Below, one piece after another: positions 10,517 to 19,643 of a stretch of 64,000 nt of DNA. The notes beneath the pieces were generated by a model. The model was not told the origin of the DNA. It made no database searches and saw only the letters and a program-made list of their open reading frames with translations. The first letter of the stretch is position 1. The number at the start of each line of letters is the position of its first letter. Location: contig MEDZ01000003.1 in the NCBI GenBank assembly GCA_001724275.1, forward strand, positions 33,230 to 97,229, in the 5' to 3' direction. The position numbers and the translations under genes are program-made. This DNA comes from Gemmatimonadetes bacterium SCN 70-22. GTDB lineage: Bacteria > Gemmatimonadota > Gemmatimonadetes > Gemmatimonadales > Gemmatimonadaceae.

Positions 10517-11419
10517 CTACAGATCCGTCCGCAGCTTCCAGAGCTCCGGAAACAGCACCACATCCAGCATCTTCCGCAGGTACCCCACCCCGCTCGTCCC
10601 CCCCGTCCCCCGCTTGAAGCCGATGATCCGCTCCACCGTCGTCACGTGCCGGAAGCGCCATAGGCGGAATGCATCCTCCAGGTCCGTCAGCTCCTCCCCC
10701 AGCTGGTACAGGTCCCAGTAGCGTGACGGGTCGCGGTACACCGCCAGCCACGCCTGCTCCACCTCGTCGCTCGCCGGGTACGCCTGCGTCCAGTCGCGCT
10801 CCAGGTGGCTGGCCGGCACCGGCAGCCCCCGGCGCGCCAGCAGCCGCAACGCCTCGTCGTACAGCGAGGGCGCCCGCCACGCCGCCTCCACGTGGGCCAG
10901 GAGGTCAAGACGGTGGGCATGCGGCTTGAGCATGGCGGCGTTCTTGTTCCCCAGCATGAACTCGATGCACCGGTACTGCCAGCTCTGGAAGCCGCTGCTG
11001 TTCGAGAGATAGGGGCGGATCGCCGAGTACTCCGGCGGCGTCATCGTCGCCAGCACGTCCCACGCGTGCACCAGCTGCTCCATGATCTTGCTCACCCGCG
11101 CCAGCATCTTGAACGCGCTCCCCAGCTCGTCGCGCGTGATGCAGCTGACGGCCGCCGACAGCTCGTGCAGCATCAGCTTCATCCACAGCTCGCTCGTCTG
11201 GTGCTGGATGATGAACAGCATCTCGTTGTGGTCGGGCGACAACGGATGCTGGGCGGTGAGCACGGTGTCGAGCTTGAGGTAGTCCCCGTAGCTCATGTCC
11301 CGGCTGAAGTCGAGCTTGGCCCCCTCGTCGGCGACGATCTGCTCGCCGGTGGCGGGATGGGTCGTCCCGGGCGTGCCGCTCTCGGGCTCCTGGCCTGCGC
11401 GATGGTGCAATCCGGTCAT
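10517..11419 (-). CDS. kynA: Tryptophan 2,3-dioxygenase
   Basis: Haem enzyme that opens the indole ring of tryptophan to N-formylkynurenine, the first step of tryptophan breakdown. Conserved stretches: [16 protein letters not shown] near residue 40, [19 protein letters not shown] near 60 (with the substrate-interacting His/Tyr region), [18 protein letters not shown] near 140, and the C-terminal [21 protein letters not shown] with the haem-ligand His. The start ATG at 11419-11417 overlaps the kynU stop codon as ATGA. A strong ribosome-binding site (AGAGGGGAG) lies inside the end of kynU. The longer frame would begin inside kynU without support. Length of 300 fits the family. No kynurenine formamidase gene is adjacent. 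Confidence 0.96.
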   Translation of the reverse strand: MTGLHHRAGQEPESGTPGTTHPATGEQIVADEGAKLDFSRDMSYGDYLKLDTVLTAQHPLSPDHNEMLFIIQHQTSELWMKLMLHELSAAVSCITRDELGSAFKMLARVSKIMEQLVHAWDVLATMTPPEYSAIRPYLSNSSGFQSWQYRCIEFMLGNKNAAMLKPHAHRLDLLAHVEAAWRAPSLYDEALRLLARRGLPVPASHLERDWTQAYPASDEVEQAWLAVYRDPSRYWDLYQLGEELTDLEDAFRLWRFRHVTTVERIIGFKRGTGGTSGVGYLRKMLDVVLFPELWKLRTDL

Positions 11420-12690
11420 GTGACTGCTCCCCTCTGGTGGAAGCGCGCCTCCTGCCATTCACCGGTGGCCAGCACCTGGCGCAGGTGCTCCACCGCGTCC
11501 CACACATCGACGAAGCGGGTGTACAGCGGGGTGAAGCCGAAGCGCAGGATGTCCGGCGCGCGGAAGTCGCCGATCACCCCGCGCGCGATGAGCGCCTGCA
11601 TGACGGCATAGGCCCCCTCGGCGCGGGCGAACGACACCTGGCTCCCGCGCCGCGAGTCCTCGCGCGGTGTCACCAGCGCCAGCCCGTGCCCCGCGCAGCG
11701 CGACTCCACCAGCGCCATGAAGTGATCCGTCAGCTGCAGCGACTTGGCCCGTAGCGCCACCATCCCCCCCAGCGGCTCGGCGGCCAGCACCGTCTCCACC
11801 CCGCACGCCAGCGCCGTCAGGCTCAGCACCGGTGGCGTCCCGCAGGCAAAGCGCCCGACGCCAGCGGCGGGGCGATACTCCGGCGTGAACTCGAACGGCG
11901 CCGCGTGCCCGAACCACCCCGACAGCGGCTGCCACACCCCCTCACGCGCCATCCGTTGCAGCTGGCGCGGATGCGCCCACAGGAACGCCGGCGCCCCGGG
12001 CCCGCCGTTGAGGTACTTGTAGCCGCACCCTACCGCGAAGTCAGCGTCGGCGCCGGCCAGGTCGACCGGCACCGCCCCCGCCGAGTGGGCCAGGTCCCAG
12101 ATGGCGAGCGCCCCGCACCCGTGCGCCGCCGCGGTCAGCGCCGGCATGTCGTGCATCCGCCCCGTGCGGTAGTTCACGTGCGTCAGCATCAGGATCGCCA
12201 GCCGGTCGTCGAGCCACGCCGCGATCTCGTCCGGCTCCACCAGCTGCAACGTGAAGCCGTGCTGCGCCGCCAGGCTTTGGGCGATGTACAGGTCGGTCGG
12301 GAAGTTGCTCCGCTCCGACACGATGGTCCGCCGCCGCGCGTCGCCAGCGGACGTCACCAGCGCCATCGCGCTCGCCAGCACCTTGTACAGGTTCACCGAC
12401 GTCGAGTCCCCCACCAGCACCTCCCCCGCGCTCGCGCCGATGAGCCGCGCAATCTTGGCCGCGATCCGCTCGGGCAGCGTCACCCACCCCGCCGTGTTCC
12501 AGCTCCGGATCAGCCCCGTCCCCCACTCGTCGGCGATCGCCCCCTGCACCCGCCCCGCCGTGGCGACCGGAAGCGCGCCCAGCGAGTTGCCGTCCAGGTA
12601 GATGACCCCGTCCGGGAGCGTGAAGAGCGCCCGGAGCGGCGCCAGCGGGTCGCGCGCGTCGAGCGCGAGGGCGTCGGAGCGGTCGAGCAT
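11416..12690 (-). CDS. kynU: Kynureninase
   Basis: PLP enzyme that splits kynurenine into anthranilate and alanine, in the same pathway as the coupled downstream kynA. Family marks: [13 protein letters not shown] near residue 30, the active-site region [21 protein letters not shown] near 205, [17 protein letters not shown] near 230 containing the PLP-binding lysine, and [14 protein letters not shown] near 285. The length of 424 residues is normal. It is the first gene of a two-gene operon, and its stop overlaps the kynA start. Upstream lies a 487-base non-coding stretch that must hold the promoter. Confidence 0.96.
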   Translation of the reverse strand: MLDRSDALALDARDPLAPLRALFTLPDGVIYLDGNSLGALPVATAGRVQGAIADEWGTGLIRSWNTAGWVTLPERIAAKIARLIGASAGEVLVGDSTSVNLYKVLASAMALVTSAGDARRRTIVSERSNFPTDLYIAQSLAAQHGFTLQLVEPDEIAAWLDDRLAILMLTHVNYRTGRMHDMPALTAAAHGCGALAIWDLAHSAGAVPVDLAGADADFAVGCGYKYLNGGPGAPAFLWAHPRQLQRMAREGVWQPLSGWFGHAAPFEFTPEYRPAAGVGRFACGTPPVLSLTALACGVETVLAAEPLGGMVALRAKSLQLTDHFMALVESRCAGHGLALVTPREDSRRGSQVSFARAEGAYAVMQALIARGVIGDFRAPDILRFGFTPLYTRFVDVWDAVEHLRQVLATGEWQEARFHQRGAVT

Positions 12691-13177
12691 GAAGGGGTGG
12701 CGGCCCCGCAGGGGCGATGGGCGGTCAGGGGAACGCGGCCCCTAACATAGCCGTCGGCCGCAGGGGGCGCGATGTCATTGGCCGTTGCGCCACGGCACCT
12801 CGCCGGCACCCTGACCTGCGCCGCCCGCGCCGTGCACCTGGGGCGCACGAGGAGGGCGTCCTGCAGGTGGTTGAGGTAGGCGTGGAGCGTGTCCTTCCCG
12901 AAGGGACAGATATCTAGGATTTGTCCCTCCACGAATTACGAGACGAACGGGGCGCATGCCGAATCGTCGAACAGGATGGGAAGCGTCCCTTGCACCTCGG
13001 ATCGCCTCTCCAAGGAGCCCGCAGTACCAGCGGCCCAGGACACCGGCACGAGCGTGGTTTGCGCAGGAAGAGGCGCGAGTGCCAAGCTGACTCGGGGCGG
13101 TCGAGGGCGAGGCGGTCACCGTTGCGGCGCTGGCCCACCCCGGGGCCTGCGTCCGGGCAGACGCGCGCCCGCGCCCG
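12691..13177. other. Intergenic region between kynU and mgtA, 487 bases
   Basis: No supported gene. A minus-strand frame (about 12720-12932) begins MEGQILDICPFGKDTLHAYL but degenerates into low-complexity Arg/Ala and has no recognisable family; its opening may be a fragment of an older gene. The region must contain the kynU promoter and the end of the mgtA transcript. I see no strong terminator hairpin with a T-run. Confidence 0.35.
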
Positions 13178-15799
13178 TCACAGCCAGCTCCCGAAGCGCC
13201 GGATGTACCACCCCTTCGTCAGCTGCACGAGCCCCGCATAGGCCAGCAGGATGAGTGCCAGCCACGCGAAGTAGATCGGAGGGAGCGCCTGCAATCCAAG
13301 CCTGGTCCCGAACGGCGTGTACGGGATCAGCACCCCCGTGGCGATGATCGCGCTCGTGAGCGCCAGCACCGGCCACGCGGCACGGCTCTGGACGAACGGG
13401 ACCTTGGCGGTGCGGATCATGTGGACGATGAGCGTCTGCGTAGCGAGCGACTCCACGAACCATCCCGTCTGGAAGAGTGACTGGTGCGCGCTGGCGTTCG
13501 CCCCGAAGACGAACCACATCAGCGCGAAGGTGAGCAGGTCGAAGACGGAGCTCGTGGGGCCGATGTACGCCATGAACCGCCCGATGTCGTCGGCGCGCCA
13601 TTTCCGGGGGATCGTCAGGTACTCCGGATCCATCGCGTCCCACGGGATCGACGTCTGCGACAGGTCGTAGAGCAGGTTCACCGTCAGCAGCTGGATCGGG
13701 AGCATCGGCAGGAACGGGAGGAAGGCGCTCGCCACCAGCACGCTGAGGACGTTCCCGAAGTTCGAACTCGCCGTCATCTTGATGTACTTGATGGTGTTGC
13801 CGAAGGTCTTGCGACCCTCGAGCACCCCCTCCTCGAGCACCATCAGGCTCTTCTCGAGCAGGATGATGTCGGCCGACTCCTTGGCGATGTCGACCGCCGA
13901 GTCGACGGAGATCCCCACGTCGGCCTCGCGCAGGGCGCCGGCGTCGTTGATCCCGTCGCCCATGAAGCCCACGGTGTGCCCGAGCGCGCGCAGCGCCCGG
14001 ACGATACGCACCTTGTCGTCAGGCGTGAGCTTGGCGAAGACGATCCCGCGGTCGGCCACCGTGCCTAACGCCTGCTCGTCGAGCCCGGCCAGGTCGGGGC
14101 CGAGAACGATGGCGCCGGCATCGAGCCCCACGTCGTGGCAGGTCTTCCGCGTCACCACGTCGTTGTCGCCGGTCAGGATCTTCACCGCGACGCCGTGCTG
14201 CGCCAGCGCCCGCAGCGCCGGCGCCGCCGAGTCCTTCGGCGGGTCGAGGAAGCCCATGAAGCCGGCCAGCACCAGCTCGCACTCGTCGCGCACCGCGTAG
14301 GGGCCGTGCGTCGGCTCGAAGTCGCGATAGGCGACCGCCACCACGCGGAAGCCGTCGGCGTTCAGCTCCGTCACCAGCTCCCGCGCATCCTCCAGGCGCT
14401 CCGCGTCGAGAGCGACGACCTTCTCCTCGTCGTGCACCTGCTGGCACAACGAGAGCACTTCCTCGACCGCCCCCTTGCAGATCAGCTGGTGGTGCCGGCG
14501 CTCGTGGTCGACCACCACCGACATGCGCCGGCGCGCGAAGTCGAAGGGGATCTCGTCGATCTTCCCGTATGCCTTGTCGATCGCCAGCTCGCGATGCAGG
14601 TCGCCGTGCTCCAGGATCGCGACGTCGAGGAGGTTCTTGAGCCCCGTCTGGTAGAACGAGTTGAGGTAGGCGAGCGCCAGTACCCAGTCGTCCTCCTCGC
14701 CGACCACGTTGAGGTGACGCTCGAGGACGATCTTGTCCTGCGTGAGCGTCCCCGTCTTGTCGGTGCAGAGGACGTCCATCGCCCCGAAGTTCTGGATGGA
14801 GTGCAGGCGCTTCACGATCGTCTTGTGCCGCGCCATCGCGACGGCGCCCTTGGCGAGGTTGGTCGTGACGATCATCGGAAGCATCTCGGGGGTGAGCCCG
14901 ACCGCGATGGCGAGGCCGAAGAGGAGCGACTCGAGCCAGTTCCCCTTCGTGATCACGTTCAGGAGGAATACGATCGGGACCATCACCAGGATGAACCGGA
15001 TGAAGAGCCAGCTCACCTTGTTGACGCCCACGTCGAATGCCGTCGGGGCGCGCTCCCCTTCCAGCCCCTTCGCCAGGCGGCCCACCATCGTCGCGCTCCC
15101 CGTGGCGAGGACGACGGCGGTGGCTGTGCCGCTGACGACGCTCGATCCCATGTAGCAGATCGTCGGGAGATCGGTGGCGGCCATCGCACTCGCCGATGGC
15201 TCCGCGCGATCGGCCTTCTCCACCGGCACCGCCTCACCGGTCAGCGCGGCCTGGCTGACGAAGACATCCTTGGCCACGAGCAGGCGGACGTCGGCGGGGA
15301 TCATGTCGCCGGCCGACAGGTACACGATGTCGCCCGGCACCAGCTCGTGCATGGCGATCTCGCGCCGGCGCACCGCCGGCGCGTTCCCCGCGATGTATTC
15401 GTCGCCCGCGCGCTCGACGGTGGCATTCGTGCACACCAACGCGCGCAGCGCCTCGGCCGCCGAGTGCGACCGGTACTCCTGCACGAAGCGGAGGATGGTG
15501 CTCAGCGTAACCATCAGGGCGATGACGACGACCGCCCGCATGTCCCCGGTGATCCCCGAGACGACGGCCAGCGTCGTCACCAGCAGGTTGAACGGACTGA
15601 CGAAGGCGCGGCGGAGTTGGACGTACCACGGAGGCGTCTTCTCGTGGGCGACCTCGTTGGCGCCGAACCGGGCACGGCGCGACTCCGCTTCTTCGTCAGT
15701 GATCCCCGACCGCGTGGTCTGCAGCTCGGCGAGCACCGCCTCGGCGTCGAGGCAGGCAAGGCGAGCGAGGGGCGAGTGGGCGACGTCGACGTTTGCCAT
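13178..15799 (-). CDS. mgtA: Magnesium-importing P-type ATPase (P3B, MgtA/MgtB type)
   Basis: An 873-residue P-type ATPase of the inner membrane that imports Mg2+ at the cost of ATP. The phosphorylated Asp is in DKTGT at residues 347-351. The actuator-domain TGEA is at 187-190, the transmembrane motif GLTPEMLPMIV at about 301-311, and the hinge MGDGIND in the second cytosolic loop. The C-terminal membrane block contains LPMLPIQLLTVNLLYDLSQ and IPWDAMDPE, distinctive for MgtA/MgtB rather than Ca2+ pumps. The start MANVDVAHS at 15799 fits the family's short cytosolic head; the open frame upstream is Arg-rich and unlike any ATPase. A GTG one codon earlier is possible. A leader with several hairpins precedes it. 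No MgtC or CorA neighbour. Confidence 0.93.
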   Translation of the reverse strand: MANVDVAHSPLARLACLDAEAVLAELQTTRSGITDEEAESRRARFGANEVAHEKTPPWYVQLRRAFVSPFNLLVTTLAVVSGITGDMRAVVVIALMVTLSTILRFVQEYRSHSAAEALRALVCTNATVERAGDEYIAGNAPAVRRREIAMHELVPGDIVYLSAGDMIPADVRLLVAKDVFVSQAALTGEAVPVEKADRAEPSASAMAATDLPTICYMGSSVVSGTATAVVLATGSATMVGRLAKGLEGERAPTAFDVGVNKVSWLFIRFILVMVPIVFLLNVITKGNWLESLLFGLAIAVGLTPEMLPMIVTTNLAKGAVAMARHKTIVKRLHSIQNFGAMDVLCTDKTGTLTQDKIVLERHLNVVGEEDDWVLALAYLNSFYQTGLKNLLDVAILEHGDLHRELAIDKAYGKIDEIPFDFARRRMSVVVDHERRHHQLICKGAVEEVLSLCQQVHDEEKVVALDAERLEDARELVTELNADGFRVVAVAYRDFEPTHGPYAVRDECELVLAGFMGFLDPPKDSAAPALRALAQHGVAVKILTGDNDVVTRKTCHDVGLDAGAIVLGPDLAGLDEQALGTVADRGIVFAKLTPDDKVRIVRALRALGHTVGFMGDGINDAGALREADVGISVDSAVDIAKESADIILLEKSLMVLEEGVLEGRKTFGNTIKYIKMTASSNFGNVLSVLVASAFLPFLPMLPIQLLTVNLLYDLSQTSIPWDAMDPEYLTIPRKWRADDIGRFMAYIGPTSSVFDLLTFALMWFVFGANASAHQSLFQTGWFVESLATQTLIVHMIRTAKVPFVQSRAAWPVLALTSAIIATGVLIPYTPFGTRLGLQALPPIYFAWLALILLAYAGLVQLTKGWYIRRFGSWL

Positions 15800-16130
15800 C
15801 ACGTGGCAATCTCGTCGCGCGACCTTGCCCCTCGATGAAGCGGGTAGGGGCAGGGCGCGGTCTGCCGTGCCCCTCCCGCGTCTGCCGCCCGCGCCGGCGC
15901 TGGCCGCTCGCATCGAATCCCGCCTCGTGCTTCGGACACCGCACTCGAGCGCCCCGAGTCTGCAGGAGACTCGGAGCGGCTTGGAGGTGTTTCCACACGG
16001 TAGGTGGCTACCCCTTGATCGGCACGCGACGACTACCGCGCTTCGCCGAAGGCGACTCAGGGTGATGGAGACGGCACGCGGACCACCAATCCGCATTCCC
16101 TGGATACCGCCCTCGGTTTGCCCCTCGACG
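15800..16130 (-). promoter_or_regulatory. Long hairpin-rich leader region of mgtA
   Basis: About 330 non-coding bases separate the tRNA-Phe terminator from mgtA. Read on the minus strand it contains several perfect small hairpins: GGTAG/CTACC around 16003-16016, an AGACTCGG/CCGAGTCT 8-base stem at about 15953-15973, and CGCCTTCGGCGAAGCG near 16040-16055. mgtA leaders in other bacteria sense Mg2+ in different ways. This one does not match the M-box consensus that I know, so a regulatory role is inference. Confidence 0.35.
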
Positions 16131-16166
16131 AACGAAAAGCGCCACTGGCGTCAAGCCTGTGGCGCT
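16131..16166 (-). terminator. Intrinsic terminator downstream of tRNA-Phe
   Basis: On the minus strand AGCGCCAC and GTGGCGCT form an 8-base stem around a 13-base loop, followed by TTTTCGTT. It lies about 40 bases past the 3' end of the tRNA and closes that transcript before the mgtA leader. Confidence 0.8.
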
Positions 16167-16206
16167 TCTTGTAAGTTGTTATGAACGAAAGACTTATGCC
16201 AGCAAA

Positions 16207-16279
<73 letters not shown>

Positions 16280-16324
16280 GCACCGCCCGGAGCCCCTTCC
16301 AAGGCCCCGAGCTAGCCTCCCAAT

Positions 16325-19300
16325 CTACTCCCCACCGCCGGCAACAGGAACCCCTGCCCCCACCTGACCCAGCTCCCGCTCCTTCCACAACGACCAGACC
16401 GCCGGGATCACCACCAGCGTCAGCACCGTGCTCGAGATCATCCCCCCCACCATCGGCGCGGCGATCCGCTTCATCACGCTCGCCCCCGCCCCATCTCCCC
16501 ACAGGATCGGAACCAGCCCCGCCATGATCGCCGTGACCGTCATCATCTTGGGACGCACACGCTCCACGGCCCCCTCCACCACCACGTCCCACAGCTCCTG
16601 GCGCGTCACCACCGCACCGCGCGCGCGCCGGGCAGCCCAGGCGTGGTCCAGGTAGATCAGCATCACCACCCCCGTCTCCGCCGCCACCCCGGCCAGCGCG
16701 ATGAAGCCGATGGCCACCGCCACCGACCAGTTGTAGCCCAGCGCCCACACGAACCAGATACCGCCCACCACGGCGAACGGGAGCGAGCACATCACGATCA
16801 GCGTCTCCCCCACGCTGCGGAAGTTGAAGTACAGCAGGAGGAAGATGATGGCCAGCGTGGCCGGGATCACGACCTGCATCGTGCCCCGCGCGCGCTCCAT
16901 GTACTCGTACTGCCCGCTCCACACGATGCTGTACCCGGGGGGGAGCGTCACCATGTCGCGCACCATCTGCTGCGCCTCGTGCACGTAGCTCCCGATGTCA
17001 CGCCCCACCACGTCCACGTACACCCACGCGGTCGGCATCGCCCCTTCCGTGCGCACCACCATCGGCCCCGCCACCTGCTTGATCGTGGCCAGCTGCCCCA
17101 ACGGCACCTGCGCCGCCGGAGCGGTCATTGCGCCTGGCGGGCTCGCCATCCCCGCTCCCGGCAACGCCCGCCCTCCCGCGCTCGCCGTCATCACCCCGCC
17201 CCCCTCCACCCCTCCCCCCGCACCGATCCCCTGGTTCACCGGGACCAGCACCGACGCCAGGCGCTCGGGCGTGTCCCGCAACTCCTGCGGATAGCGCACC
17301 CGCACACCATAGCGCTCGCGCCCCTCCACGGTCTGTGTGATCGTCATCCCCCCGATGGCCGTCGCGATGACGGTCTGGATGTCCGCCACGTTGACCCCGT
17401 GCCGCGCCGCCGCCTCCCGGTCGATGTCGATGTCGAGGTAGTAGCCCGACACGGCCCGCTCGGCGAACGCACTCCGCGTCCCCGGTATCATCTGCACCCC
17501 CTGCTCCACCTCCTTCCCCAACCGCTCCAGCGTTGCCAGGTCGGGGCCGAAGATCTTGACCCCCACCGGCGTGCGAATCCCGGTGGCCAGCATGTCGTTG
17601 CGCCCCTTGATGGGCATCGTCCACGCATTCGTCACCCCCGGCAGGCGCACCGCCGAGTCCATCGCCGCAATCAGGCGATCGGACGTCATCCCCGCCCGCC
17701 ACTCCCGCTCGGGCCTGAGCGTGATCGTCGTCTCGAACATGTCGAGCCCCGCCGGATCGGTCGCCGTGTTCGCCCGCCCCGCCTTCCCCCACACGTGCGC
17801 GACCTCGGGGAACGACTTCAGGATCGCATCCTGCTGCCGCAACAGCTCGCGCGCCCGCGCGATCGGGAGCCCCGGGAGCGTCGTCGGCATGAAGAGGATC
17901 GTCTCTTCATCCAGCGGCGGCATGAACTCGCTTCCCATCCGCGTCCACGGAATCCACGTGACGATCACGGCGAGCACCCCGGCCAGGATGACGGGGCCGC
18001 GGTGTCGCAGCACCACGTCGATCACGGGACGATACAGCCGGATCAGGAGGCGATTGAGCGGGTTGGCACGCTCGCGATAGATCCGCCCGCGAATCAAGAG
18101 CCCCATGGCCACGGGGACGAGCGTCACCGACAACAGCGAAGCCGCCGCCATGGCGAACGTCTTGGTGAAGGCGAGCGGCTTGAACAGGCGCCCTTCCTGC
18201 CCCTCCAGCGTGAACACCGGGAGGAACGACACGGTGATGATGAGGAGCGAGAAGAAGAGCGCCGGCCCCACCTCCTGCGCGCTCTCCACCACGATGCGCC
18301 AGCGCTCGGCGGTGGTGAGGTGGCGCGTCGAGAAGAAGCGGCCGCCCGCCCCGTCGGCGTCCGGCCGCGCCGCATGCTCGAGATGCTTGTGCATGTTCTC
18401 GATCATCACGATGGCGGCGTCGATCATGGCGCCGATGGCGATGGCGATCCCGCCCAGCGACATGATGTCCGCCCCCACCCCCACCATGCGCATCGCGAGG
18501 AAGGCGATCAGGATCCCGATCGGGAGCGTCAGGATCGCCACCAGCGCCGACTGCGCGTGCAGCAGGAAGATGACGCACACCAGCGCCACGATGAGCGACT
18601 CCTCGAGCAGCTTCCACGTCAGGGTGTCGATGGCGTGCTCGATGAGCGCGCTCCGGTCGTAGACCGGTCGCACGACGACGCCGGGCGGCAGCCCCGACTG
18701 CACCTCCGCCAGCTTGGCCTTCACCCGCTCGATCGTCGTCAGGGCGTTCTCGCCGAATCGCATCACGACGATGCCGCCCACGGCGTCGCCTCGCCCATCC
18801 AGCTCCGCGATCCCGCGACGAATCGCGGGGCCCACCGACACGCGCCCCAGCTCCGCCACGCGAATCGGCGTCCCCGACGCCGTCGCCCCGACCACCACGT
18901 TCTCGATGTCGGCGAGCGACTTGAGGTAGCCGAGCCCGCGCACCATGTACTCGCGCTCGGACAGCTCCATCGTCATCGCCCCCACGTCGCTGTTGGCCGC
19001 CTGCAGCGCGCTCATCACGCGCGTGACGGGAATGCCGTAGGCCAGGAGCTTGGTCGGGTCGATGTCCACCTGATACTGCTTCTCGAAGCCGCCGATGCTC
19101 GCTACTTCGGCCACGCCGGGGACGGCCGTGAGGGCATAGCGGAGGTACCAATCCTGCACGCCGCGCAGCTGCGCCAGGTTCAGGCGGCCGCTGGTGTCCT
19201 CCAGGGCATACTGGTACACCCAGCCAAGCCCCGTGGCGTCGGGGCCTAACGACGGCGTGACGCTGGGCGGGAGCTTCCCCTGGATCCCGTTGAGGTACTC

Positions 19301-19633
19301 CAGCACGCGGCTGCGCGCCCAGTACAGGTCGGTGCCGTCCTCGAAGATGATGTAGACGAAGGAGACGCCGAAGAACGAATAGCCGCGAACCGTCTGCGCC
19401 CCGGGAACCTTGAGCATCTCCGCGGCGATGGGATACGTGACCTGGTCCTCGACGATCCGCGGTGCCTGCTCGTTGTAGTCCGCCTGCACGATCACCTGCA
19501 CGTCGCTCAGGTCGGGGAGCGCCTCCAGCGGCGTGCGACGCAGCGCCTGCACTCCGGCGATGGCCAGGCCGACGGTGAAGATCGTGACGATGAGGACGTT
19601 CGCGGTCGACCAGCTGATGATGCGCTTGAGCAT
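16325..19633 (-). CDS. cusA: Heavy-metal RND efflux pump, Cu(I)/Ag(I) type (CusA)
   Basis: A 1102-residue inner-membrane proton-driven pump of the HME-RND family. It starts MLKRIISWSTANVLIVTIF, has the 12-segment layout with two large periplasmic loops, and carries IGAMIDAAIVMIENMHKHLE in TM4. That variant (GAMxDAAIVMIEN) marks monovalent Cu/Ag pumps, whereas divalent-metal CzcA pumps differ there. DLSDVQVIVQADYNEQAP near residue 40 and GSEFMPPLDEETILFMPTT near 570 are also conserved. An unusual Gly/Ala/Met-rich insertion of about 35 residues sits in the second periplasmic loop (about 17110-17240). The ATG at 19633 follows GGAGGGACCC and is 10 bases after the cusB stop; the frame open further upstream is only the cusB shadow. 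Last gene of the cusCBA operon. Confidence 0.95.
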   Translation of the reverse strand: MLKRIISWSTANVLIVTIFTVGLAIAGVQALRRTPLEALPDLSDVQVIVQADYNEQAPRIVEDQVTYPIAAEMLKVPGAQTVRGYSFFGVSFVYIIFEDGTDLYWARSRVLEYLNGIQGKLPPSVTPSLGPDATGLGWVYQYALEDTSGRLNLAQLRGVQDWYLRYALTAVPGVAEVASIGGFEKQYQVDIDPTKLLAYGIPVTRVMSALQAANSDVGAMTMELSEREYMVRGLGYLKSLADIENVVVGATASGTPIRVAELGRVSVGPAIRRGIAELDGRGDAVGGIVVMRFGENALTTIERVKAKLAEVQSGLPPGVVVRPVYDRSALIEHAIDTLTWKLLEESLIVALVCVIFLLHAQSALVAILTLPIGILIAFLAMRMVGVGADIMSLGGIAIAIGAMIDAAIVMIENMHKHLEHAARPDADGAGGRFFSTRHLTTAERWRIVVESAQEVGPALFFSLLIITVSFLPVFTLEGQEGRLFKPLAFTKTFAMAAASLLSVTLVPVAMGLLIRGRIYRERANPLNRLLIRLYRPVIDVVLRHRGPVILAGVLAVIVTWIPWTRMGSEFMPPLDEETILFMPTTLPGLPIARARELLRQQDAILKSFPEVAHVWGKAGRANTATDPAGLDMFETTITLRPEREWRAGMTSDRLIAAMDSAVRLPGVTNAWTMPIKGRNDMLATGIRTPVGVKIFGPDLATLERLGKEVEQGVQMIPGTRSAFAERAVSGYYLDIDIDREAAARHGVNVADIQTVIATAIGGMTITQTVEGRERYGVRVRYPQELRDTPERLASVLVPVNQGIGAGGGVEGGGVMTASAGGRALPGAGMASPPGAMTAPAAQVPLGQLATIKQVAGPMVVRTEGAMPTAWVYVDVVGRDIGSYVHEAQQMVRDMVTLPPGYSIVWSGQYEYMERARGTMQVVIPATLAIIFLLLYFNFRSVGETLIVMCSLPFAVVGGIWFVWALGYNWSVAVAIGFIALAGVAAETGVVMLIYLDHAWAARRARGAVVTRQELWDVVVEGAVERVRPKMMTVTAIMAGLVPILWGDGAGASVMKRIAAPMVGGMISSTVLTLVVIPAVWSLWKERELGQVGAGVPVAGGGE

Positions 19634-19643
19634 GGGTCCCTCC

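Noticed and set aside
12720-12932. Possible small gene beginning MEGQILDICPFGKD
   Set aside because: Only the first 25 residues look protein-like; the rest is low complexity and no homologue is recognised.
14135-15838. 567-codon plus-strand frame opposite mgtA
   Set aside because: Arg/His/Val-rich shadow with no recognisable domain.
15800-16130. Mg2+-sensing M-box riboswitch before mgtA
   Set aside because: The conserved M-box sequence blocks that I know are not present, although hairpins exist; kept only as an unassigned leader.
16643-19249. 868-codon plus-strand frame opposite cusA
   Set aside because: Extreme Arg/His content and no fold; antisense shadow.
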